Below, piece after piece: positions 55,123-64,000 of a stretch of 64,000 nucleotides of DNA. Source of the DNA: Chitinophagaceae bacterium. Lineage in GTDB: Bacteria; Bacteroidota; Bacteroidia; Chitinophagales; Chitinophagaceae. The notes under the pieces were generated by a model, which was given only the letters and a program-made list of their open reading frames with translations, had not been told where the DNA came from and did no database searches. The position numbers were made by a program, and so were the translations under genes. The stretch spans positions 62,001-126,000 of the forward strand of contig JAEUVJ010000057.1 of the NCBI GenBank assembly GCA_016787085.1, given 5' to 3'. Each line of letters begins with the position of its first letter. Position 1 is the stretch's first letter.

Positions 55123-56691
55123 TCAGGTCAGTTTCATTTTTGATACCACCTTATCGTTCTCTGTACTTTCCGCACTCTTCTGCTGCAGGGTAGCGATCGC
55201 CTCAAACTCATCGGACAATTTAGTGCTGAGTTTTTCAAATATGCTGAAGTAAGAAGAGTAAGCAGCATGGTTGTTTTCACCGGGCAGGTATGTATCCGGC
55301 AGTTCAATGGTCTTTGCTGCTTCATCCAGGCTCTTATAGATACCCATCTCCGTAGCACTTAACAGGAATGCGCCTACTCCGACACTATGATAATCTGCCC
55401 GGAGACTCACAGGCTTATTGAAAATATCCGCTATGATCTGTGTGCAAAAAGGAATGGAAGCAAAACTCCCATTGATCGAAAGGCTATGAATGCTGCGGTG
55501 TTCTTCCAGTATCTTACCGATACTGTAGATCTCATAGAGTATACCTTCTATTGTTGCCCGGATGAAATGGCGGCGCTCATGCTTTATATTCAATCCGAAA
55601 TAAACACCCCTTGCATTAGCATTCCATATCGGGGCACGCTCACCCAGTAAATAAGGAAGGAACAGCAGGCCATCCGATCCGGCCGGCACCTTTGAAGCCT
55701 CGGCGATCAGCTCTTCCATACTCTGCTCTTCATCGAAAGGATTTTTGAAATCACCAAATTGTTTGGTGAACCATTCGAAAATGATCCCCCCGTTATTCGT
55801 TGGTCCGCCTGATACATAACAATCTTCCGTGAGCAGGTAGTTAAAAAAGCGCTGCTTCTCATCCTGCAATACTTTTTTACCTACAACCCTTACTGCACCG
55901 CTATCTTCAATAGTGATCGTAGCCTTTCCTTCGCTCCATATACCTGCGCCGAGTGTAGCAAGGCAGCCATCGCTTGAACCCACAATGATCTTGGTATCTG
56001 CCGGAAGGTTCAGGGAATTCTGGTAGGCTTTTTTCAGTTTGCCTGCGGAAGCAAAAACGGGCACCAGGTCAGGTAGCATGTCCGGTTGGATGCCTGCAAA
56101 ATCCAATGCGCCTGTTTCCCATTTTATCGTATGAATATTCAGCAACCCGGTTGCCGAAGCGAGGCTGTAATCTATCAGGTATTCCCCGGTGAGCTGCTGA
56201 ATGATATAACTTTTAATGGACAGGAACTTGCTGGTCAGTGCAAACCTTTCCCGGTTATTATTCTTTATCCAGGCGATCTTCAGCAAAGGCGACATCGGGT
56301 GAATAGGTGTTCCTGTTGCCGTATAAATTTTCTTTGCGCCAGGTGAGCCCTTTAATTCCTGCGCCTCCTTCTTGGCCCGGTTGTCGGCCCAGGTGATCGC
56401 ATTACCCAATGGCACACCATTTTTATCAACCGCCAGCACGCTATGCATGGAAGCGCTGAAGCAGATACTGGCCACTTCATATTTTTTCGGGTGAATGACC
56501 TCATTAAGCAGGTTCTTCAGCACATACAGCATGGTGATGAATATCTGCTCAGGGTCCTGCTCGCTGTAATCGGGCCCTGTATGAAAAGTGTGATAATGCC
56601 CTTTCATCGAACCGATGACATTCCCTTTCAGGTCAAACGCAAACACCCTTACGGCATTTGTTCCTAACTCAATGGTGATGATGCATTTCAT
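55123..56691 (-). CDS. FGGY-family kinase, gluconokinase-like
   Basis: A 522-residue cytoplasmic sugar kinase: N-terminal IITIELGTNAVRVFAFDLKG, YSEQDPEQIF, CFSASMHSVLAVDKNG, the catalytic Asp region VGSSDGCLATLGAG, GGPTNNGG, and PYLLGERAPIWNANARGVYFGL. These features are closest to gluconate kinases of the FGGY family and differ from the xylulokinase at 7038. It could phosphorylate an aldonate, a deoxy-keto acid or a product of the exported aldolases. It is 11 bases downstream of the AraC gene, so regulator and kinase are cotranscribed. Confidence 0.85.
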   Translation of the reverse strand: MKCIITIELGTNAVRVFAFDLKGNVIGSMKGHYHTFHTGPDYSEQDPEQIFITMLYVLKNLLNEVIHPKKYEVASICFSASMHSVLAVDKNGVPLGNAITWADNRAKKEAQELKGSPGAKKIYTATGTPIHPMSPLLKIAWIKNNNRERFALTSKFLSIKSYIIQQLTGEYLIDYSLASATGLLNIHTIKWETGALDFAGIQPDMLPDLVPVFASAGKLKKAYQNSLNLPADTKIIVGSSDGCLATLGAGIWSEGKATITIEDSGAVRVVGKKVLQDEKQRFFNYLLTEDCYVSGGPTNNGGIIFEWFTKQFGDFKNPFDEEQSMEELIAEASKVPAGSDGLLFLPYLLGERAPIWNANARGVYFGLNIKHERRHFIRATIEGILYEIYSIGKILEEHRSIHSLSINGSFASIPFCTQIIADIFNKPVSLRADYHSVGVGAFLLSATEMGIYKSLDEAAKTIELPDTYLPGENNHAAYSSYFSIFEKLSTKLSDEFEAIATLQQKSAESTENDKVVSKMKLT

Positions 56692-56702
56692 AATGAATAC
56701 AA

Positions 56703-57590
56703 TTAGTTGTTGCGTAAATGATTTTTTCTGAACTCACTTGGTGTATAGCCTGTCAGTTTTTTGAATGTGGTTGAAAAATGCTGCGATGAATAAAAACCGG
56801 TATCCAGTGCTATATCCGTCAGGCTGATATCTTCTTTCTTCAGCAGCTTGATCGCTTCGGATATCCGGATATTGATCAGGTAATTGATGGGCGAAAAACC
56901 GGAATAGTTTTTCACTTTTTCATTGAACAGGGTGGTACCCATCCCGACGATCGCCGCCATTTCTTCTACGGTCCACTGGTGCGACAGGTTTTGACGCAGC
57001 GTCTGTTCCAGTTGCATGAATGCTTTGGGAAAATCCCTTGCCGGGTTACTTTGCCTTGTCAGTTGCCGGGTGATGATGATAAGAAGTTCATCAATCAACT
57101 GATTCACTCTTGTACAATACCCGATCTGCTGGTTGAACAATTCGCCCTGTATGTACTGAAGGATACGGCCTGCTTCATTCAATTTTGAAAGCACCCCTGA
57201 ATTATTCAGCAACAGTATCTTCCCGATGGTCATACTCTCACTTTCTGATAGACTGCTCCATTTACCAGGCACCATCTTACCATTATCCAGCTTACCGATA
57301 GCGATATGCATCCAGGAAAGACTGCCGATCTCCAGGAATCCCTTTTGACTTCCGAATGACTGCCCGGGAAGGATCAGTGCGACATCACCGGGATATAACA
57401 GGCATGAGTGACCGTGAATATGCCATTCAAATTTTCCATCGTTCACATAGTATATCCTGATAGTATCCGTAGCAGACTCGGGAAATGAATTGAGTTGTAT
57501 CGCAGAATTTTTCTTTGCACCCAGTTCCACAATATGCGGAAACAGTTCCAATTCCGGGGAATGCCCCTGCTGAAGTACAAATTGGTTCAT
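56703..57590 (-). CDS. AraC-family transcriptional regulator
   Basis: A 295-residue regulator with an N-terminal cupin sensor (IRIYYVNDGKFEWHIHGHSCLLYPGDVALILPGQSFGS at about 45-85) and a C-terminal double helix-turn-helix (QWTVEEMAAIVGMGTTLFNEKVKNYSGFSPINYL; LTDIALDTGFYSSQHFSTTFKKLTGYTPSEFR). It opens the minus-strand acid-sugar operon and is divergent from the second susC. It therefore probably controls both sides, in response to a sugar acid bound by the cupin. It is the only regulator in this part of the window. Confidence 0.92.
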   Translation of the reverse strand: MNQFVLQQGHSPELELFPHIVELGAKKNSAIQLNSFPESATDTIRIYYVNDGKFEWHIHGHSCLLYPGDVALILPGQSFGSQKGFLEIGSLSWMHIAIGKLDNGKMVPGKWSSLSESESMTIGKILLLNNSGVLSKLNEAGRILQYIQGELFNQQIGYCTRVNQLIDELLIIITRQLTRQSNPARDFPKAFMQLEQTLRQNLSHQWTVEEMAAIVGMGTTLFNEKVKNYSGFSPINYLINIRISEAIKLLKKEDISLTDIALDTGFYSSQHFSTTFKKLTGYTPSEFRKNHLRNN

Positions 57591-57803
57591 GCAAGCTCGT
57601 TAATAATGCGAATGATGTTCCCGCGGGTTACCGTTCACTGCTATAAAGAAAGGGAATTTATCCCACCGTCCCGTACAAAATTCACCGCTGTTTTTTTTTG
57701 GAAGTTTTTATTTCAAAGTGTGAATACTTTGGTTGAGGATTGGAGGACCCAGGTTACAAAAACCAGGTCTGCTTAGCATTACTTCACCAAACAACTTGCT
57801 ATT
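57591..57803. promoter_or_regulatory. Divergent control region between araC-type gene and second susC
   Basis: A 213-base gap between oppositely transcribed units. On the plus strand a T-run ending in TTTG (57691-57700 with the following GG) and TACTTTG at 57725-57731 loosely resemble the Bacteroidota -33 and -7 elements, though the spacing is a few bases too long. A CCAGGT direct repeat (57749-57772 area) could be an activator half-site pair. None of these is certain. Confidence 0.35.
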
Positions 57804-60800
57804 ATGAAAGAGAACCTGAAGCCGGGTCACAGCCCGGGCCTGATCAAACTACTGCTGACAACACTCACCTTCTTTCTTTTCATTGCCGTAAAAGCGCAAA
57901 CTATCAGCGGAACTGTTACCGATGAAAGCGGGAAAAAACTCGAAGATGTTTCGGTAACAGTGAAGGGAACTGCCACCGGAACAAAAACCGATGCAGCCGG
58001 CAAATACGTCCTTACGGCTTCCACGAGCGCAACATTGTTATTTACTTCAGTTGGCTACACCCCGCTGGAGATACAGATCAATGGCCGCACATCCGTAGAT
58101 GCTGTATTATCTACCACGGCACAAAGCCTGGAAACAGTCGTTATAACCGCCCTGGGTATTTCGAAACAGGCGAGGGGGCTTGGCTATGCTACCACCAATG
58201 TAAAAGCAGATGAGCTCACGATAAACAGGACACCGAATGTGATGAATGCATTGCAGGGCAAAGTAGCCGGTGTAAATATTTCTTCGCTGGGCACAGGCCC
58301 AGGTGGTTCTTCTAAGATCCGTATCAGGGGACAATCCTCTATCTCAGGACAAAACAATCCGCTGATCGTAATAAACGGCGTACCAGTTGATAACACCAAC
58401 TTCAATGATAATACCATCTCCGTAAAAGGCGGCGGTGTATATGCTGACGGGGGTGATGGCTTATCCAGCATCAATCCCGATGATATCGAAAGTATGACGA
58501 TCCTGAAAGGCGCTCCTGCCGCAGCCTTATATGGTTCCCGTGCCAAAGATGGAGTGATCATGATCACGACCAAGACAAAAGGAAAAGGCCGTGGTATAGG
58601 AGTAAGTTATAACCTTAACTATACAAATGATTCTCCGCTGGATTTTACCGATTACCAGAATGAGTATGGCCAGGGCGAAGGCGGCGTACGTCCTACTACT
58701 CCTAACCCCACATCAGGGCAATGGTCATTCGGCGAAAAGATACAGCCGGGCATGACACATACCCTATTTAACAACCTTACCGTTCCTTATGTAGCACAGG
58801 GAAGCCGCATCAAAGAGTTTTACCGTAATGGCCAGAACCTGACAAACACTGTTACGCTCAGCACCAGCAATGAAAAAGGTGGTATATACCTGTCACTGAC
58901 CAATGCCGACAACAAAGGCATCATGCCAAATAACAGCTTTAACCGCAAAGGCATGAACCTCGGCTTCAGTTACAACCTGTCAGAAAAACTCAGCTTTACC
59001 GGCAATGTCAATTATACCAGAGAGAACAACAAGAACCCGCCCAATATTGCTAACCAGGATAATTCAGTCCCTACCACTATCATGGCACTTGCCAACACGA
59101 TGCCTTTAAAAGTGCTGGAAGAAAATAAATACAATGCAGCCGGCAATGAGTACATCTATTCCCGTTTTATGAACCGTACCAATCCCTATTGGGTTTTGGC
59201 TGAACAATTTCATAACATAAAAAGAGACAGGATATTTGGCAATGTAGCTGTAAAATATAACCTCCTGTCATGGTTATTTGTACAGGGACGTTTCGGACAG
59301 GACTACTGGTCAAGGGATGAAGAAGTCAATAATTTTCCAACCGGCCATGCTTCAAGACCGCTGGTGCCCGGCTTTGCCAATGGTGTTTACACACAGGAGT
59401 CACGCCGCTCCAGGGAAACCAACCTTGACTTCCTGGTATCCGCCAATAAACAATTCGGTCACTTTGATGTCACGCTGACAGGTGGCGGAAACCAGATGCG
59501 GAGAAGATCGGATATTAATAATGTGGTGGTCACTGACTTTTTTGTAAGAGGGCTTTACACGGTTCAGAACGGGAGATCCAAAGATCCTGTTTACACCCTT
59601 ACAGAGCAAGGGGTGAATTCTCTCTACAGTTCGGGAGAAGTATCATGGAAAAGAATGTTGTACCTGAATGGTACTGTAAGAAATGACTGGTTCTCTACAC
59701 TATCGCCTGAGAACAGGAGCATCTTGTATCCTTCTGTTTCCGGTTCTTATGTTTTTTCAGAGAACCTGAAAAGTTTATCCTGGTTATCGTTCGGTAAATT
59801 AAGGATCGGGTATGCTGAAGTGGGTAGCGATGGCGACGTGCAGCCTTATTCTGACCAGCTTTTCTATACTATCAATGCCAACCTGATCAATAATCCTTCA
59901 GCGACTCCTGTTCCTGTTGGCACCAGCGGAACATCAGTACCTAATCCCAACCTGAAACCAAGCCGCGTATCAGAAACAGAGATCGGGTTAGAACTAAAGA
60001 TGTTCAGGAGCCGGATAAATCTGGATGTGGCTGTTTATAAAAAACTGACCAAAGACCAGATCGTACAGGTACAGATATCCGATGCTTCCGGTTTTTTGAA
60101 TACACGCATCAACAGTGGTGAAAGTCAGAATAAAGGATGGGAAGCCTTATTAAACATCGTCGCCGTACAAAAGAAATCATTTACCTGGGAATTCACTGCC
60201 AATACTTCTCATAACAAAACAAAAGTGCTGAGCATACTGACGACCAAACCGGGTGAACGAATCACTATCGGCACCCATGTATTTAATGGTGAAGTAAGAC
60301 ATGTCGTTGGCCAGGAAATGGGACAGATAGCAGGATACGGATACAACAGAACAGCCAAAGGCGAAAGGATATTCCAGACAAACGGGCTGCCGCAACGTAC
60401 CCCCGACTTCGTTTTATTTGGCAGTGCTTTACCTAAATGGACGGGTGGTTTCCTGAATGCCTTTAATTACAAAGGGGTCAGCCTGTCTGTATTCATAGAC
60501 TATAAATTAGGTAACAAAGTTCTTTCCGGCACCAACTTCAATGCGGTTCGTCACGGCCTGCATAAAATGACACTGGAAGGAAGAACAACCGGTGTCACCG
60601 GTGTAGGTGTGAATCCAAGTGGAGGTACCAATACGGCAGTGGCGGCTGTTCAGACATACTGGGAACACCTGAGGTCCCAACAGATCGTTGAAGCTGTCAT
60701 TTATAATGGCGGTTACTGGAAACTCCGCCAGGTCTCTATCGGGTATGATCTCACAAAATTTGTTCCCGCCAAATGGCCTGTCAAAGGTGTAAAACTTGAT

Positions 60801-60953
60801 CTTGTTGCCAACAATGTACTGATCCTGAAAAAATGGATAGACAACATAGACCCCGAAACCTTTGGCTTCGGATCAGACAACCAGGTGGGGCTGGAATCTC
60901 CCGGTCTTCCCACCTCAAGGGGAATTGGCCTGAACTTAAACATTAAATTTTAA
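57804..60953 (+). CDS. SusC/RagA-family TonB-dependent transporter (second)
   Basis: A 1049-residue outer-membrane transporter: signal LIKLLLTTLTFFLFIAVKAQ, carboxypeptidase-regulatory-like domain (ISGTVTDESGKKLEDVSVTVKGTATG...), plug starting SLETVVITALGISKQARGLGYAT with VINGVPVDNTNF and INPDDIESMTILKGAPAAALYGSRAKDGV, and a barrel ending ILNLNIKF-like GIGLNLNIKF. It is of a different SusC subgroup from the one at 14600 (the KQARGLGYAT type plug). It is followed 11 bases later by its SusD and then a sugar-acid dehydratase. No glycosidase is nearby, so I infer a small acidic sugar or oligomer as substrate. Confidence 0.95.
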   Translation: MKENLKPGHSPGLIKLLLTTLTFFLFIAVKAQTISGTVTDESGKKLEDVSVTVKGTATGTKTDAAGKYVLTASTSATLLFTSVGYTPLEIQINGRTSVDAVLSTTAQSLETVVITALGISKQARGLGYATTNVKADELTINRTPNVMNALQGKVAGVNISSLGTGPGGSSKIRIRGQSSISGQNNPLIVINGVPVDNTNFNDNTISVKGGGVYADGGDGLSSINPDDIESMTILKGAPAAALYGSRAKDGVIMITTKTKGKGRGIGVSYNLNYTNDSPLDFTDYQNEYGQGEGGVRPTTPNPTSGQWSFGEKIQPGMTHTLFNNLTVPYVAQGSRIKEFYRNGQNLTNTVTLSTSNEKGGIYLSLTNADNKGIMPNNSFNRKGMNLGFSYNLSEKLSFTGNVNYTRENNKNPPNIANQDNSVPTTIMALANTMPLKVLEENKYNAAGNEYIYSRFMNRTNPYWVLAEQFHNIKRDRIFGNVAVKYNLLSWLFVQGRFGQDYWSRDEEVNNFPTGHASRPLVPGFANGVYTQESRRSRETNLDFLVSANKQFGHFDVTLTGGGNQMRRRSDINNVVVTDFFVRGLYTVQNGRSKDPVYTLTEQGVNSLYSSGEVSWKRMLYLNGTVRNDWFSTLSPENRSILYPSVSGSYVFSENLKSLSWLSFGKLRIGYAEVGSDGDVQPYSDQLFYTINANLINNPSATPVPVGTSGTSVPNPNLKPSRVSETEIGLELKMFRSRINLDVAVYKKLTKDQIVQVQISDASGFLNTRINSGESQNKGWEALLNIVAVQKKSFTWEFTANTSHNKTKVLSILTTKPGERITIGTHVFNGEVRHVVGQEMGQIAGYGYNRTAKGERIFQTNGLPQRTPDFVLFGSALPKWTGGFLNAFNYKGVSLSVFIDYKLGNKVLSGTNFNAVRHGLHKMTLEGRTTGVTGVGVNPSGGTNTAVAAVQTYWEHLRSQQIVEAVIYNGGYWKLRQVSIGYDLTKFVPAKWPVKGVKLDLVANNVLILKKWIDNIDPETFGFGSDNQVGLESPGLPTSRGIGLNLNIKF

Positions 60954-60964
60954 TACGACCGATC

Positions 60965-62509
60965 ATGAAAAGAATATATAATTATGGATTGCTGGTTCTC
61001 GTATTGCTCTTTGCCGTTTCGTGTGAAAAAGGATTGGAAGGATTGAATAAGAACAAGACCAGCCCTACCTCTGTTGATCCGGTTTTTTTATTAAATAATG
61101 CCATCATCAGCACTTCCTTTCCGGTAAAATCGCTGGTATTTGATATTGGCATTGTACAACAGATGGTGACGCCGAATGGCGGTGTACTGGCAGGCGCCAA
61201 CTTCAACCAGGACAGCCGGGATGTAGTGACCCCGCCGATCTGGGCCGTCTACTATCAGAATGTCATCAAGTACACGCATGATGTGATCCTGCGAACAAAA
61301 GATCTGCCGGCAAGAAGTAATCTTTACCAGATGACCCGCATCTTCCATGCTTATGTGTTCATGATCCTGACAGACGAGTATGGAGATATCCCTTATTCGG
61401 AAGCCGGGTCCGGTTATATTGAGCAGGTGCTTTTGCCAAAATATGATAAGCAGCAGGATATCTATACCGACATCATTAAAGAACTGACAGAAGCTTCGGC
61501 TGCATTGAACGCAGCCAATCCGGTTGAAGCATCAGATGTTCTATATGCCGGGAATATCACCAAATGGAAAAAATTCGGCTACTCACTTCTTTTAAGAGCA
61601 GGAATGCGGCTCAGCAAAGCGGATGCAACAAAAGCCCAGTCAACTGTACAGGCCGCTTTTACAGGCGGTGTGATCACCGATAATGCAGACAATGCCTACA
61701 TACGGCATGATAATAATTTCAATCAGCCGATCGGGAATACGCTGAACGGAACAGAAGCTGCCAATTTTTACCTTACAAAACCTTTCGTTGACCAACTGAA
61801 AAATACCAGTGACCCCCGCTTGTCTGCTATCGCTATCCGTTATGTTGGCGCCACTTCCGGCAACGGGCAAACCGTAGCGGTCGGCTCCACCAATGCTGCA
61901 CAGCAAATAGGGATGCCGATAGGAAAAGACAATGGAACTATAACGGCTGCAGCCACTGCAGACGGGCTTGCCAGTTTTTATGATTACAGCCAGGCCGACC
62001 GCAGAAGAATAGCGAAAGCATCCTCGCCGGTATTCCTTGTCACGGCAGCTCAAACCCAGTTATTATTAGCTGAGGCCCGCTTCCGCGGATGGCTCACTAC
62101 GGGTAACAGTGCTGCACAATATTTTGCTGATGGCATCAAAGCACATATGGACCAGATGGTGACCTATGATGCCGGCTGTGCCGTAGCCGCAGGAGCACGG
62201 GATACATACATTACCGCCAATCCCCTTGGAGCTGGTACCGAACTGCAACAGATCAATACCCAATACTGGATCGCTTCATTCCTGAACGGTCCGGAAGCAT
62301 TTGCCAATTTCAGGAGGAGCGGGTTCCCGGCATTGACTCCTAATCCCTACGGCCAGCCCAGTAACCCGGATGTTCCCAATGGTACATTCATACGGCGTCT
62401 TACGTATCCAACCTCTGAGCTTTCTGTCAATACAGCGAATGTGAATGCTGCCATCGCTGCACAGGGAGCAGACAAACTAAGTACTAGGATATGGTGGGAT
62501 AAACCATAA
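60965..62509 (+). CDS. SusD-family lipoprotein (second)
   Basis: A 514-residue lipoprotein with lipobox FAVSC (Cys20). It belongs to the SusD-like group with CEKGLEGLNKNKTSPTSVDP at the mature N terminus, YQMTRIFHAYVFMILTDEYGDIPYSEA, WKKFGYSLLLRAGMRLSK, and AQTQLLLAEARFRGW near the C terminus. It differs from the SusD at 12853 in this conserved N-terminal and AEAR region. It pairs with the SusC 11 bases upstream as the lid of the transporter. Confidence 0.93.
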   Translation: MKRIYNYGLLVLVLLFAVSCEKGLEGLNKNKTSPTSVDPVFLLNNAIISTSFPVKSLVFDIGIVQQMVTPNGGVLAGANFNQDSRDVVTPPIWAVYYQNVIKYTHDVILRTKDLPARSNLYQMTRIFHAYVFMILTDEYGDIPYSEAGSGYIEQVLLPKYDKQQDIYTDIIKELTEASAALNAANPVEASDVLYAGNITKWKKFGYSLLLRAGMRLSKADATKAQSTVQAAFTGGVITDNADNAYIRHDNNFNQPIGNTLNGTEAANFYLTKPFVDQLKNTSDPRLSAIAIRYVGATSGNGQTVAVGSTNAAQQIGMPIGKDNGTITAAATADGLASFYDYSQADRRRIAKASSPVFLVTAAQTQLLLAEARFRGWLTTGNSAAQYFADGIKAHMDQMVTYDAGCAVAAGARDTYITANPLGAGTELQQINTQYWIASFLNGPEAFANFRRSGFPALTPNPYGQPSNPDVPNGTFIRRLTYPTSELSVNTANVNAAIAAQGADKLSTRIWWDKP

Positions 62510-62544
62510 ACAAAAAAGCTAAACAGCAGCAGTCGATTTAAGGC

Positions 62545-62582
62545 AAAAAAGACCTTTTGTTTTTACATCAGGTCTTTGTTTC
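62545..62582 (+). terminator. Probable terminator after the second susCD pair
   Basis: AAAGACCT (62548-62555) and AGGTCTTT (62570-62577) form an 8-bp stem with a 14-base loop, followed by GTTTCTC. The large loop and short T run make it moderate at best. It separates susCD from the dehydratase gene, which starts 283 bases after the susD stop. Confidence 0.5.
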
Positions 62583-62792
62583 TCTAAACAGGATATAACA
62601 GGAAGAGAGAATAAAATCGCCGGGCAAAAAATTATAGGTTGCCGATCATGAAACACCAATAAATTCAACAGTATTGGTCTATATTTACATGGCCTGTATA
62701 AGACCGATCGTTTGCTAAGCGAAGTTGTGTCCTGCAATCAGTCATGCTTTTGTATGCTATGGCTGCGTATGTGATGTAATAATTACTCTACG

Positions 62793-64000
62793 ATGAAGAA
62801 ACTTAGAAGCGCCGGTTGGTTTGGCAAAGATGACAAAATGGGTTTTGTGCACCGTTCATGGCTGCGCAACCAGGGCTATCCCGACGACTATTTCAGAGGC
62901 AAACCTGTTATTGGTATTTGTAATACCTGGAGCGAACTCACTCCCTGCAACGGCCATCTCCGCGATTTTGCCGAAGTGGTCAAACGTGGAGTAATAGAAG
63001 CCGGCGGGTTCCCCTTAGAATTTCCTGTCACCTCACTGGGCGAAACGATCATGCGGCCTACTACCATGTTGTTCCGCAATCTCGCCAGTATGGATACCGA
63101 AGAAAGTATCCGGGCCAATCCCATTGATGGCGTTGTATTATTGACCGGTTGTGATAAAACTACTCCCTCTACATTGATGGGCGCCTGTAGTGTGGATATT
63201 CCCACCATCGTAGTGCCCGGCGGACCGATGCTCAACGGACGCTTTAAAGGTGAATGCATCGGCTCAGGTTCATTCAACTGGATGGTAAAAGAAAAACTAC
63301 TGGTGGAAAATTATACAGAAGCCGACATACTCGAAGCAGAGATCGGTGCAGCCCGCAGCCAGGGGCATTGTATGACGATGGGTACTGCATCAACTATGGC
63401 CTGCATGGTGGAAGCGTTGGGATTAACATTGCCCGGTGCTGCTGCTATCCCGGCTGTTGACTCAAGGAAAAAGGTCATGGCGCAGTTATCCGGAAGAAGG
63501 ATCGTGGAGATGGTGAAAGAGGATATGAAGTTGTCGAAAATACTGACAAGAAAAGCTTTTGAAAATTCTATTGTTGTCAATGCCGCAGTAGGCGGCTCTA
63601 CCAACTTTATCATCCATTTACTGGCCATAGCAGGACGGATCGGAGTTGAACTGAAACTGGAAGATTTTGATACGATCGGCAGCAAGATACCTTTACTAGT
63701 GAACCTTAAACCCTCCGGCAAATACCTGATGGAAGATTTTTATTATGCAGGCGGTCTGCCGGTTGTTATAAAGGAATTGAAAAAATATTTACATAACGAC
63801 ACGATCACTGTAAATGGGAAATCAATAGGCAATAATAATAGTAACCCTGTTTGCTATAACACAGATGTTATCGCCGGTATTGAAAAACCGTTACAGGAAA
63901 ATGCCGGCATCGCTGTACTGAAAGGCAATCTTTGCCAGGATGGCGCCGTCATCAAACCTTCCGCAGCGACGACGTCACTGATGAAACATAAAGGCAGGGC
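62793..64000 (+). CDS. IlvD/Edd-family sugar-acid dehydratase, pentonate type (cut by window end)
   Basis: The first 402 residues of a protein that would normally have about 570-600. It starts MKKLRSAGWFGKDDKMGFVHRSW. Iron-sulphur ligands are Cys52 in CNTWSELTPC, Cys120 in GCDKTTP and Cys193 in GHCMTMGTASTM, spaced exactly as Cys59, Cys127 and Cys200 of L-arabinonate dehydratase. The CNTWSELTPCN motif marks the pentonate/hexonate dehydratase group rather than dihydroxy-acid dehydratase of branched amino-acid synthesis. It makes a 2-keto-3-deoxy acid from D-xylonate, L-arabinonate or a similar acid in the cytoplasm. This ties the second SusCD pair to sugar acids. The 3' part lies outside the window. 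Confidence 0.92.
   Translation, partial: MKKLRSAGWFGKDDKMGFVHRSWLRNQGYPDDYFRGKPVIGICNTWSELTPCNGHLRDFAEVVKRGVIEAGGFPLEFPVTSLGETIMRPTTMLFRNLASMDTEESIRANPIDGVVLLTGCDKTTPSTLMGACSVDIPTIVVPGGPMLNGRFKGECIGSGSFNWMVKEKLLVENYTEADILEAEIGAARSQGHCMTMGTASTMACMVEALGLTLPGAAAIPAVDSRKKVMAQLSGRRIVEMVKEDMKLSKILTRKAFENSIVVNAAVGGSTNFIIHLLAIAGRIGVELKLEDFDTIGSKIPLLVNLKPSGKYLMEDFYYAGGLPVVIKELKKYLHNDTITVNGKSIGNNNSNPVCYNTDVIAGIEKPLQENAGIAVLKGNLCQDGAVIKPSAATTSLMKHKGR

Noticed and set aside
7038..56691. Second FGGY kinase (55123-56691) as another xylulokinase
   Set aside because: Its motifs (IELGTNAVRVFAFDLKG, GERAPIWNANARG) are gluconokinase-like, and it is in the acid-sugar operon far from xylA.
62676..62705. GGTCT...AGACC inverted repeat upstream of the dehydratase gene as an operator
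   Set aside because: The arms are only five bases and 20 bases apart, within the range expected by chance. No second copy was found.
62793..64000. Dihydroxy-acid dehydratase (ilvD) of branched amino-acid synthesis
   Set aside because: The CNTWSELTPC motif and cysteine spacing match the pentonate dehydratase group, and no ilv genes are near.

Overview
The window looks like a Bacteroidota chromosome, most plausibly a soil or plant-litter member of the Chitinophagaceae type. The evidence is two SusC/SusD pairs, lipoproteins with short lipoboxes, start codons without strong Shine-Dalgarno sequences, and very long same-strand gene trains of carbohydrate-active enzymes. Genus and species cannot be read from the sequence alone. 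I saw no rRNA, tRNA, CRISPR array, transposase or phage gene.

Left edge (1-2615): four small genes (two lipoproteins, one of them MlaD-like; one unknown protein; one DUF559 nuclease-like protein). They are separated by copies of an intergenic repeat of about 110-140 bp that carries a palindrome in its middle. This is the only repeat-rich part of the window.

Region A (2616-17698, minus strand): susC, susD, a GH2 enzyme, a GH30 glucuronoxylanase, xylulokinase, xylose isomerase, an SGLT-type sugar symporter and mannonate dehydratase. Region B (18127-47083, plus strand, reading away from A): two tandem LacI regulators, GH67 and GH115 alpha-glucuronidases, an SDR oxidoreductase, two GH10 xylanases, a GPH symporter, three GH43 enzymes, a CE20-like esterase, a deacetylase/CE15 fusion, a GH3 beta-xylosidase, two Gfo/Idh-type oxidoreductases, a CE1-like esterase, a double cupin and a TolB-like propeller. 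Together A and B form a complete (4-O-methyl)glucuronoxylan utilisation locus. Polymer is cut at the surface (GH10, GH30), esters are removed (CE6, CE20-like, CE15, CE1-like), and oligomers are imported (SusCD). Glucuronate side chains are then removed (GH67, GH115), and oligomers are cut to xylose and arabinose (GH43, GH3) and imported (SGLT, GPH). Xylose goes through XylA/XylB, and glucuronate probably through the SDR and UxuA. The uronate isomerase and the KDG kinase and aldolase are not in the window. Both lacI genes are preceded by nearly the same palindrome, TGCAACCGATTGCA, which is the probable operator.

Region C (47092-49114): a Tat-type Gfo/Idh oxidoreductase and a divergent CE6-like acetylesterase lipoprotein.

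Region D (49121-64000): an apparent acid-sugar locus around a divergent promoter region at 57591-57803. To the left runs an AraC regulator, an FGGY kinase, an exported RraA-like aldolase, a Tat-exported enolase-superfamily dehydratase, a BASS transporter, a second RraA and a second Tat enolase. To the right run a second susC/susD pair and a pentonate-type IlvD/Edd dehydratase that is cut by the window end. No glycoside hydrolase accompanies this SusCD pair. I infer a system that takes up sugar acids and dehydrates and cleaves at least part of them outside the cytoplasm. This is the most novel candidate in the window.
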